The position numbers were made by a program, and so were the translations under genes. This document shows, in pieces, positions 22,424 through 30,461 of a stretch of 64,000 nucleotides of DNA. This stretch comes from Altererythrobacter sp. C41 (GTDB lineage Bacteria; Pseudomonadota; Alphaproteobacteria; Sphingomonadales; Sphingomonadaceae), in the NCBI RefSeq assembly GCF_016803135.1, contig NZ_JAEVFE010000002.1, forward strand, positions 62,001 to 126,000. The letters run 5' to 3'. Numbering within the stretch: position 1 is the first letter of the stretch; the number at the start of each line of letters is the position of its first letter. The notes below the pieces were generated by a model. The model saw only the letters and a list, made by a program, of their open reading frames with translations, did no database searches and had not been told where the DNA came from.

Positions 22424-25411
22424 ATGAAGAACGGCCAGATTTCGCGGCGCTACGGCAACGGGCGGCTCGCACGGGAATTGATGCTATCCGCGAGCATGAT
22501 CGTCGGCTTTGCCGGTACCGCACATGCCCAAACGGCGGATGCGACGGCGCAGGACCAGGATGCGGCGCAGCCCGCCGGCACCTCGGGCGAGATCATCGTC
22601 ACGGGCTATCGTGAATCGATCGAGGAAAGCTTGCGCCAGAAGCGCACCGCCGAATCCTTCGTCGACGTCATCACGGCCGAAGACATCGGTAAGTTCCCCG
22701 ACAAGAACGTCGCGGACGCGCTGCAGCGCGTGCCGGGTGTGGTGATCACCCGCGATGGTGGCGAAGGCAGCCGGGTCAGCATCCGCGGTCTTCAGCCGGG
22801 CCTCACACTGACCCTGCTCAACGGCAACTTCCTCGCCGGTGCCGACAGCGGCGATCCGCAGCGCTCGTTCAACTACGTGATGCTGCCGTCGAACTTCATC
22901 GCCAGCACCGAAGTCTACAAGTCGCCCGAAGCGCGGCTCGAGGAAGGCGGTGTCGGCGGCACGATCATTCTCAACACGCGGCGTCCGCTCGATCTCGATG
23001 CATGGTCGGGCTTTGCTTCGGTCGAGGGCACGTATTCCGACACAACCGAAAAATTCGAACCGCAGCTCGCCGCGCAGGTTTCGTGGAAGAACGATGCCGA
23101 GACGCTCGGTTTTCTCGTGGGCGGCGTCTACCAGGAGCGTTCCAACCGCGAGCTGCGCGGATATACCGAGACCTGGCGCTGGTGGAGCGATCGCGACGAG
23201 GATGGTAACATCATCACGCCGGCCACTGACGTCAACGGCGATCCCTTCGCGAACGACGACGCCATCTCCTATTGGCCAGGTGAAGGCGTGACCGCGCGCG
23301 ACGGCACGCACTATTCCGGCTACTGGGCGCCGCAGTCGGTGAACACCGAAGTGTTCGACCAGAAGCGCGAGCGCTACGGCATCCAGGCGACCATGCAGGT
23401 GCGGCCGTTCGACAACGTCACCGTTACCTCCAACTACTTCCGCTTCGAGTACAGCAGCGACTTCGTCAGCAACGTGCTGAAGATCCCGGAGTGGGGCTAC
23501 GGCAATTTCTTCACCGGTCCGACCTTCGACCCGAGCGGAACGATTTTCCAGTCCGCAGCGTTCGAAGTGCCGGCGGCCGGAACGGAATGCCTCGCCAACA
23601 CGCCGCCATGCACGATGGAAACCCCGCAGCTTGCGGGCACCTACAGCCGCGAGAAGCAGGTCTCGAACACCTTCGAAACCGAGGTCGCTTACGAAGGCGA
23701 TCGCTTCGAGGCGGTGGCGAAGTTCGGCAAGACCCGCGCTACTGGTGGACCGTCGATGCGCTTCGGCGTTGCGGCCAAGCCGCGTCTCACCATCACCGGC
23801 GCGGAGCAGAACGGCAACTTCTACAGCGCCTGGGATATGACGGGCGGCAATCTGAGCATGGAGTTCTCGCCTGAGCTGCAGGAGAACATCAAGAACGGCA
23901 TCGCGCAGATCGATATCGGTTCGACCGGTTCGGGCTTCACCAACAGCGAGCTCGAACAGCGCTATGCGCAGCTCGACCTGACGCGTCACTTCGACAACTT
24001 CCTGAGCTCGATCCAGGTCGGCGCGAAGTGGCGGGAGCTGAACATCCAGCGCGAGACCGGCCGCAACGAATGGTATGCCGATCCGGCAACCGAGCTACGC
24101 TATCAGGACACGCCGGAAGGCGCGATCGCACGGCCTGAATACTTCTACGATCAGCCGATGGGCAATATCGTCGGCGGCTTCAATGCGAACCTGTTCCCAG
24201 GCATCGATTTCAACCGCTATCTCGACTACATCAATTCGACCTATGGCCCGTCGGTGCGCGTGCCGGAGCCGAACAACCTCTACAACATCACCGAACGCGT
24301 GTGGGCCGGTTACGTTCAGGCGAACTTCGAAAGCGGCGGCCTGCGCGGTAATATCGGCCTAAGGGTCGCAAACACCAAGCAGTCGGGCGTGACTTCGGAC
24401 CGCCTCGAATATCTCAACGAATACTGCGTTGACGGCCCCGGCGGCGACTTCGATGAAGACAAGCCGGTTGGACCGGACGGCAACTGCCAGGTGATCCCGC
24501 TCGAGGAGCGGCGTGAGATCGTCAATACGCGGGTCGAGGAGTCGAAAAATTACACCGACTGGCTCCCTAGCCTGAACCTCGTCTACGAAGTCACCGACAC
24601 GCTGCTGGTTCGCGGTGCGGTCGCCAAGGTGATCGCGCGCCCCTCGTTCGGTGATCTCGCCGGCTCGCGCTCACTCACTTATCGCTCGGCCGCATATGCC
24701 TTCGACCGGAACGAGTTCGGCGAGTTCGAGGGCTGGTCCGGCGGCGGCGGCAACGCCGACCTGAAGCCGTTCTCCGCCTGGCAGTACGATCTCGGTATCG
24801 AATGGTACTTCCAGCCCGGATCGGTTGTGGGCGCGACGCTGTTCCGCAAGGACGTGTCTGACTTCATCGTGCCGCTGGTCCTCGACGTCGAGCGCGAGGT
24901 TGCCGGCGAAACGGTGCTGATTCAGCCCTATTCGACGGTTGCGAACGGGTCGAACGCAGTCTCGCAGGGTGTCGAGCTCTACGCCCAGCACACTCTGCCC
25001 TTCGGCCTCGGTGCGCAGGTGAACTTCACCTACAACGACACCTCGGTTGCCGACATCACCCTCGACGGCGAGAAAGTCGGCGAATCCGCGCTGGTCGGTA
25101 GCTCGAAGACGCAGCTTAACGCCTCGGTCTTCTACGAAACCGATCGCCTCCTCCTGCGCGCATCGTACAACCGCCGGGGTGAAGTTGTCGGCGGGCTCGC
25201 CTCGGGCCTGAACGTCTACACCGATCCGTATGAGCAGATCGACCTCAACGCGTCGTACGAGCTGTTCGACAACCTGCTCCTCACCGCCGCGGTCATCAAT
25301 TTGACCAAGTCGGAAGAGAGTCAGCACCTCGGTAACGACACCAACGATCGTTTCTACCGGAACAACTACTTCGGCCGGCGCGCCTACATCGGATTGTCCT
25401 ACAACTTCTGA
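22424..25411 (+). CDS. TonB-dependent receptor of the mannan locus
   Basis: A 995-residue outer-membrane transporter of the Xanthomonas/Caulobacter carbohydrate type. It has a signal peptide ending AGTAHAQ, a TonB box (GEIIVTG, about 55-61), a plug domain (ESFVDVITAEDIGKFPDKN, ALQRVPGV, VSIRGLQPG, GGVGGTIILNTRRPLDLD) and a 22-strand-type barrel ending GRRAYIGLSYNF with the terminal Phe needed for assembly. It probably takes up manno-oligosaccharides using TonB energy. No SusD partner is present, as usual in Proteobacteria. The ATG follows AGGGAGGA. A strong terminator follows the gene. Confidence 0.95.
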   Translation: MKNGQISRRYGNGRLARELMLSASMIVGFAGTAHAQTADATAQDQDAAQPAGTSGEIIVTGYRESIEESLRQKRTAESFVDVITAEDIGKFPDKNVADALQRVPGVVITRDGGEGSRVSIRGLQPGLTLTLLNGNFLAGADSGDPQRSFNYVMLPSNFIASTEVYKSPEARLEEGGVGGTIILNTRRPLDLDAWSGFASVEGTYSDTTEKFEPQLAAQVSWKNDAETLGFLVGGVYQERSNRELRGYTETWRWWSDRDEDGNIITPATDVNGDPFANDDAISYWPGEGVTARDGTHYSGYWAPQSVNTEVFDQKRERYGIQATMQVRPFDNVTVTSNYFRFEYSSDFVSNVLKIPEWGYGNFFTGPTFDPSGTIFQSAAFEVPAAGTECLANTPPCTMETPQLAGTYSREKQVSNTFETEVAYEGDRFEAVAKFGKTRATGGPSMRFGVAAKPRLTITGAEQNGNFYSAWDMTGGNLSMEFSPELQENIKNGIAQIDIGSTGSGFTNSELEQRYAQLDLTRHFDNFLSSIQVGAKWRELNIQRETGRNEWYADPATELRYQDTPEGAIARPEYFYDQPMGNIVGGFNANLFPGIDFNRYLDYINSTYGPSVRVPEPNNLYNITERVWAGYVQANFESGGLRGNIGLRVANTKQSGVTSDRLEYLNEYCVDGPGGDFDEDKPVGPDGNCQVIPLEERREIVNTRVEESKNYTDWLPSLNLVYEVTDTLLVRGAVAKVIARPSFGDLAGSRSLTYRSAAYAFDRNEFGEFEGWSGGGGNADLKPFSAWQYDLGIEWYFQPGSVVGATLFRKDVSDFIVPLVLDVEREVAGETVLIQPYSTVANGSNAVSQGVELYAQHTLPFGLGAQVNFTYNDTSVADITLDGEKVGESALVGSSKTQLNASVFYETDRLLLRASYNRRGEVVGGLASGLNVYTDPYEQIDLNASYELFDNLLLTAAVINLTKSEESQHLGNDTNDRFYRNNYFGRRAYIGLSYNF

Positions 25412-25440
25412 GGCAGGCGCCTGTCATTATCTCCCCCCTG

Positions 25441-25471
25441 GGTGGCTCCGGACGGAGCCACCCCCCTTTTT
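25441..25471 (+). terminator. Rho-independent terminator after the TonB-dependent receptor
   Basis: GGTGGCTCC and GGAGCCACC form a perfect 9-bp stem around GGAC, followed by CCCCTTTTT. It lies 30 bp after the receptor stop, so the GH43-like gene and those after it either have another promoter or receive only read-through. Confidence 0.9.
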
Positions 25472-25537
25472 CGGGGTAAGGGAGAGCAGGGATTTTCACT
25501 ACGTCGCCCGCGCGGATCAGCGGGCAAGGAGAGGGTC

Positions 25538-26599
25538 GTGACGCGCGGTTGGTTGAAGTCGGTTCTGGTTGCGGCAACGCTTGCCTGGGGCGCCGCCGCA
25601 GCGGCTGAGAACCCGGTGGTTCCCGGGTGGTATGCCGATCCCGAGATCCGGGTCTTTGGCGATCGCTACTGGATCTATCCGACATACTCGGATCATACCG
25701 AAACGCCCGACGTGTCGGAGCATTTCAGCGAGAAGCAGCAGGAACTGCGCAAGCAGCAGATGGTGCGCCCGTCCTACGCCATCCAGACCTTCTTCAACGC
25801 GTTCTCCTCGCCCGATCTCGTCAACTGGACCAAGCACCCGCATGTGCTCGACGTCGAGAACGTCGAGTGGGCGGCCTACGCGGTCTGGGCGCCCTCGGCG
25901 ATCGAGAAGGACGGCAAGTACTACCTCTTCTTTGGCGCCAACGACATCCAGTCGGACGACCAGCTCGGCGGGATCGGCGTCGCGGTCAGCGATAGCCCTG
26001 CGGGTCCGTTCAAGGACGCGATCGGCAAACCGCTCATCGGCAAGTTCCACAACGGCGCGCAGCCGATCGACCAGTTCGTGTTCCGCGACAAGGACGGTCA
26101 GCACTATCTCTATTATGGAGGCTGGAAGCACTGCAACGTCGTGCGCCTGGGTGACGACCTGACCTCGATCGTGCCGTTCGAGGACGGCACGATGTTCAAG
26201 GAGATCACCCCTCCCGGCTATGTTGAGGGGTCGTTCATGGTCGAGCGAAACGGCATCTACTACCTGATGTGGTCCGAAGGCGGCTGGACCGGCCCGGACT
26301 ACCGCGTCGCCTATGCCATGGGACCGAGCCCGACGGGGCCGTTCGAGCCCAAGGGCGTCATTCTCGAGCAGGACTTCAGCATCGCGCGCGGCGCAGGCCA
26401 CCACTCGGTGGTCAACGTACCGGGGACCGATGAGTGGTATATCGCCTACCACCGCCGTCCGCTGGATACCGATCGGGGCGAGCACCGGCAGATCGCGATC
26501 GATCGCATGTATTTCAACGAGGACGGGACGATCCGTCCGGTCGTGATGACCAACGAGGGTGTCGACCCGCGGCCGTTCGCGGCTGCAGGTACGAACTAA
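25538..26599 (+). CDS. GH43-like five-bladed beta-propeller glycosidase
   Basis: A 353-residue protein with a signal peptide (WLKSVLVAATLAWGAAAAAE). The start of the mature protein, NPVVPGWYADPEIRVFGDRYWIYPTYS, carries the GH43/GH62 clan Asp general base. WAPSAIEKDGKYYLFFGAND and YVEGSFMVERNGIYYLMWSEGG carry the other expected positions, including the Glu acid. GH43 enzymes usually remove arabinose, xylose or galactose, so a side-chain-removing role on a decorated mannan is possible. I chose GTG 25538, preceded by AAGGAGAGGG, because it yields a proper signal peptide. It is followed by the second GH92 gene after 20 bp. Confidence 0.85.
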   Translation: MTRGWLKSVLVAATLAWGAAAAAENPVVPGWYADPEIRVFGDRYWIYPTYSDHTETPDVSEHFSEKQQELRKQQMVRPSYAIQTFFNAFSSPDLVNWTKHPHVLDVENVEWAAYAVWAPSAIEKDGKYYLFFGANDIQSDDQLGGIGVAVSDSPAGPFKDAIGKPLIGKFHNGAQPIDQFVFRDKDGQHYLYYGGWKHCNVVRLGDDLTSIVPFEDGTMFKEITPPGYVEGSFMVERNGIYYLMWSEGGWTGPDYRVAYAMGPSPTGPFEPKGVILEQDFSIARGAGHHSVVNVPGTDEWYIAYHRRPLDTDRGEHRQIAIDRMYFNEDGTIRPVVMTNEGVDPRPFAAAGTN

Positions 26600-26619
26600 C
26601 GATGATGGGGAGGGAAACC

Positions 26620-28977
26620 TTGAGAAACAGCCTGAGCCGCACGCTGCGCGGCGCGACCACGATGCTGCTGGCAGTCAGCCTGTCGCTGCCGATGCCTGCG
26701 CTGGCCCAGAGCACGCAAAGCGCGGGCGAAGGCGAGGCGCTGGTCGATCTCGTCAACCCGCTGATGGGTACCGACAGCGAGTTCGCGCTGTCCTACGGCA
26801 ACACCTATCCTGCCGTGGCGGTGCCGTGGGGCATGAACTTCTGGACCCCGGTCACTGGCGAGATGGGCAGCGGCTGGGGCTACACCTACGACGCGCACAA
26901 GATCAGCGGCATCAAGCAGACCCACCAGCCCAGCCCGTGGATGAACGACTATGCCGCGTTCGAGCTGATGGCGGTCACCGGCCCGGTCCGCATCAAGCAG
27001 GAAGAGCGCGCCTCGTGGTTCAGCCACATGGCCGAGGTGAGCAAGCCCTACAAATACCAGGTCTACCTCGCCGATCACGACGTGACGGCGGAGGTCGTGC
27101 CGACCAGCCGCGCCGCGCAGTTCCGCTTCACGTTCCCCGAAAGCGACGACGCGCACATCGTTCTCGATGCCTACAACGAAGGCTCGATGGTGACGATCGA
27201 CCCCGAGCGCCGCCGCATCACCGGCTATGTCCGCAACAACAGCGGCGGCGTGCCGGACAACTTTCACAACTACTTCGTGCTCGAGTTCGACCGCGATTTC
27301 ACCGTCACCCGGACCTGGGACGAGAACTTCCAGCTCCACGACGACCTCAAGAGCGAAGGTGGGCACGTCGGCGCGGTCGTCAGCTTCAAGACCGAGAAAG
27401 GCGATCAGGTCGGCGTCAAGGTCGCCTCGTCCTTCATCAGCCCCGAGCAGGCGCTGCTCAACCTCGAACGTGAAGTGGGCGGCGAGAGCTTCGATCAGAC
27501 CGAGGCCGCGGCGCGTGCCGAGTGGGAGAAGGAACTCTCGCGCATCCGCGTGACCGATTCCGACATCGACAATCGCAAGACGTTCTACTCGGCGCTCTAC
27601 CGCATGCTGCTGTTCCCGCGGCCGCTGCACGAGATCACTGCCGACGGGAAGACCGTCCACTACAGCCCCTACAACGGCAAGGTCGAGGACGGCTATCTCT
27701 ACACCGACAACGGCTTCTGGGACACCTGGCGCGCAGTCTTCCCCTTCTTCGCGCTGATGTATCCCGACTTCGACAGCAAGGTGATGCAGGGGCTGGTCAA
27801 CACTTACGAGGAATCGGGCTGGCTTCCCGAGTGGGCGAGCCCGGGGCACCGCAACGTGATGATCGGTTCTAACTCGGCGATCCTCATCGCCGACGCCTAC
27901 CTCAACGGCGTGCGCGGCTTCGATGTCGAGAAGCTCTACGAGGCGATGGTCAAGAACGCGACCACGTCCGAGGGGCGCCCGCGCGACGACAGCGGCCGCG
28001 TGATCAATGCGGTCGGACGCGAAGGCGTCGAATACTACAACCGCCTTGGCTACGTGCCCTACGACGTGGGCATCAAGGAGAATGCCGCGCGCACGCTCGA
28101 ATATGCGACGGCCGACTTCGCACTGTCGCGGCTCGCCGCGGCACTCGGGAAGACCGAGGATGCCCAGAAGTACGCCAGGCAGGCGCAGAACTACCGCAAA
28201 CTCTACGACGCGGAGAGCGGCTGGATGCGCGGCCGCAATCAGGACGGAAGCTGGGCCACGCCGTTCAATCCGTACAAGTGGGGCGACGCGTTCACCGAAG
28301 GCAATGCGCTGCATTACAGCTGGTCGGTGATGCAGGACGTTCAGGGCCTGATCGACCTGATGGGCGGCGACCAGAAGTTCGTCGAGCGGCTCGATTCGAT
28401 CTTCACCACGCCGCCGATCTTCGACGACAGCTACTACGGCCAGACGATCCACGAGATCCGCGAGATGCAGATCGTCGACATGGGCCAGTATGCGCACGGC
28501 AACCAGCCGATCCAGCACATGATCTATCTCTACAACTGGGCCGGCGCGCCGTGGAAGGGGCAGTACCATGTGCGCAACGTGCTGGAGAAGCTCTACTCGC
28601 ACGGGCCGATCGGTTACCCGGGCGATGAGGACAACGGCCAGACGTCGGCCTGGTACGTCTTCTCCGCGCTCGGCTTCTATCCGGTGACGCCGGCCGTCGG
28701 CGAGTACGCGATCGGCAGCCCGCTGTTCGACCGGGTCGATCTGACCATGCCCAATGGCAAGGCGCTGACGATCGTCGCGGAAAACAACAGCGACGAGAAC
28801 GTCTACATCCAGTCGGTGACGTTCAACGGTCAGCCGCACGAGGTGACCTGGCTCGACCGTGAAGCGCTGCAGCAGGGCGGCACGCTCACTTTCGTGATGG
28901 GACCCAAACCCAACAAGCAATGGGGCGCCGGCAAGGATGCCGCGCCCTTCTCGATGAGCGCGCCCGCCGGTCAGTGA
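26620..28977 (+). CDS. GH92 family alpha-mannosidase (second)
   Basis: A 785-residue secreted exo-mannosidase with a Sec signal ending SLPMPALAQS. Visible GH92 features are LVNPLMGTDSEFALSYGNTYPAVAVPWGMNFW at the N-terminus, NGFWDTWRAVFPFFALMYPD, GNQPIQHMIYLYNWAGAPWK near residue 626 and GDEDNGQTSAWYVFSALGFYPV near 667 with the conserved acids. The TTG at 26620 has GGGAGGG five bases upstream, matching the layout of the third GH92 gene. ATG 26602 or 26605 would add a few residues and cannot be excluded. It is the second gene of the 25538-32795 operon. Confidence 0.92.
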   Translation: MRNSLSRTLRGATTMLLAVSLSLPMPALAQSTQSAGEGEALVDLVNPLMGTDSEFALSYGNTYPAVAVPWGMNFWTPVTGEMGSGWGYTYDAHKISGIKQTHQPSPWMNDYAAFELMAVTGPVRIKQEERASWFSHMAEVSKPYKYQVYLADHDVTAEVVPTSRAAQFRFTFPESDDAHIVLDAYNEGSMVTIDPERRRITGYVRNNSGGVPDNFHNYFVLEFDRDFTVTRTWDENFQLHDDLKSEGGHVGAVVSFKTEKGDQVGVKVASSFISPEQALLNLEREVGGESFDQTEAAARAEWEKELSRIRVTDSDIDNRKTFYSALYRMLLFPRPLHEITADGKTVHYSPYNGKVEDGYLYTDNGFWDTWRAVFPFFALMYPDFDSKVMQGLVNTYEESGWLPEWASPGHRNVMIGSNSAILIADAYLNGVRGFDVEKLYEAMVKNATTSEGRPRDDSGRVINAVGREGVEYYNRLGYVPYDVGIKENAARTLEYATADFALSRLAAALGKTEDAQKYARQAQNYRKLYDAESGWMRGRNQDGSWATPFNPYKWGDAFTEGNALHYSWSVMQDVQGLIDLMGGDQKFVERLDSIFTTPPIFDDSYYGQTIHEIREMQIVDMGQYAHGNQPIQHMIYLYNWAGAPWKGQYHVRNVLEKLYSHGPIGYPGDEDNGQTSAWYVFSALGFYPVTPAVGEYAIGSPLFDRVDLTMPNGKALTIVAENNSDENVYIQSVTFNGQPHEVTWLDREALQQGGTLTFVMGPKPNKQWGAGKDAAPFSMSAPAGQ

Positions 28978-29012
28978 CCGCGGCGTACCGGAAATCAGTG
29001 GGAGAGACCGTG

Positions 29013-30446
29013 ATGAACCTCAGCCGCCGCGACATGCTGTCGAGTGCAGGTGCCCTTGCCGTGGCGGCGACGCTGCCAGGGGCCGCCATGGCTGCCCAGC
29101 GAGGGGTGTCGCAGCGCCCCCCGAAGGCCAAACGCCGCTTCACCAGCAAAGCGGTCGAGGCCGAAATTGCGCGGGTGAAGGCGAAGATCGGCGACCCCGA
29201 GCTCGCCTGGCTGTTCGAGAACTGCTATCCCAACACGCTCGACACCACCGTCTTCCCGAGCGAAGTCGGCGGCAAGCCCGATACGTTCGTCATCACCGGC
29301 GACATCAATGCGATGTGGCTGCGCGACAGCTCTGCCCAGCTCCAGACCTACGTGCATCTGACCGGCAAGGACCCCGAGCTTCGCCGGCTGTTCCATGGCG
29401 CGATCCAGCGCCAGGCGCGCTGCATCCTGATCGATCCCTACGCCAACGCCTACACGCACGATCCGAACGCGAAGTCGAACCTGCCGGCGATCAACGATCT
29501 GACCGACATGAAGCCGGGTGTGGCCGAGCGGAAGTGGGAGATCGATTCGCTCTGCTATCCGATGCGCCTCGCGCACGGTTACTGGACGAACACGCGCGAC
29601 AAAGCGCCGTTCGACGACGTCTGGGCGGAAGCGATGCGCACCGCGGTCGACACACTGCGCGTCCAGCAGCGCAAGGATGGCCCCGGCCCCTACCACTTCC
29701 AGCGGGTCGACAAGTCGCCGACCGAGACGCTGATGTTCGGCGGCTACGGCGCGCCGACGCGCAAGGTCGGGCTGATCCATTCGGGCTTCCGCCCGTCGGA
29801 CGATGCGTGCCGCTTCCCCTTCCTGATCCCCTCCAACCTGTTCGCGGTCTCGGCACTCCGCATGCTGGCGTCCGTGCTGCGCGATACGCGTAACGATTCC
29901 GCCTTCGCGCGCGACTGCGAAGCGCTGGCGAGCGAGGTCGAGACGGCGCTCAACGCGCACGGCAAGATGTCCGACGGTAACGGCGGTGAGGTCTGGGCCT
30001 ACGAGGTCGACGGCTACGGCAACGCGATCTTCATGGACGACGCCAACGTCCCCAGTCTATCGGCCTTGCCGCTGCTTGGCTCGGCCGAGCGCAACGATCC
30101 GCTCTATCGCCGTACCGCGAACCTCGCCTGGTCCGAGCGCAATCCCTATTTCTTCAGGGGCACGGCGGCCGAGGGGATCGGCGGCCCGCACATCGGCATG
30201 GACATGGTCTGGCCGATGTCGATCATCACCCGCGGCCTGCTGAGCGACGACGACGCGGAAATCCGCCAGTGCCTCAAGTGGCTGACGACCACGCATGGCG
30301 GCACCGGCTTCATGCACGAATCCTTCCACAAGGACGATCCGGCCAACTTCACGCGCAGCTGGTTCGCCTGGGCGAACGGCCTGTTCGGCGACCTGATCCT
30401 CGATCTGGAACGCCGGAAGCCCGCGCTGATCGCCGGCCGTATCTGA
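29013..30446 (+). CDS. GH125 exo-alpha-1,6-mannosidase, Tat-exported
   Basis: A 477-residue (alpha/alpha)6-barrel enzyme of the family formerly called DUF1237. Conserved features are ITGDINAMWLRDSSAQLQTYVH, WEIDSLCYPMRLAHGYW, HSGFRPSDDACRFPFLIPSN (candidate acid Asp) and GTGFMHESFHKDD (candidate base Glu). Members are metal-independent inverting alpha-1,6-mannosidases. The N-terminus NLSRRDMLSSAGALAVAATLPGA is a twin-arginine signal, so it is probably exported folded to the periplasm. ATG 29013 follows GGGAG. Together with GH92 enzymes it would dismantle an alpha-1,6 backbone. Confidence 0.93.
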   Translation: MNLSRRDMLSSAGALAVAATLPGAAMAAQRGVSQRPPKAKRRFTSKAVEAEIARVKAKIGDPELAWLFENCYPNTLDTTVFPSEVGGKPDTFVITGDINAMWLRDSSAQLQTYVHLTGKDPELRRLFHGAIQRQARCILIDPYANAYTHDPNAKSNLPAINDLTDMKPGVAERKWEIDSLCYPMRLAHGYWTNTRDKAPFDDVWAEAMRTAVDTLRVQQRKDGPGPYHFQRVDKSPTETLMFGGYGAPTRKVGLIHSGFRPSDDACRFPFLIPSNLFAVSALRMLASVLRDTRNDSAFARDCEALASEVETALNAHGKMSDGNGGEVWAYEVDGYGNAIFMDDANVPSLSALPLLGSAERNDPLYRRTANLAWSERNPYFFRGTAAEGIGGPHIGMDMVWPMSIITRGLLSDDDAEIRQCLKWLTTTHGGTGFMHESFHKDDPANFTRSWFAWANGLFGDLILDLERRKPALIAGRI

Positions 30447-30461
30447 CGGGGAGGGGGAACC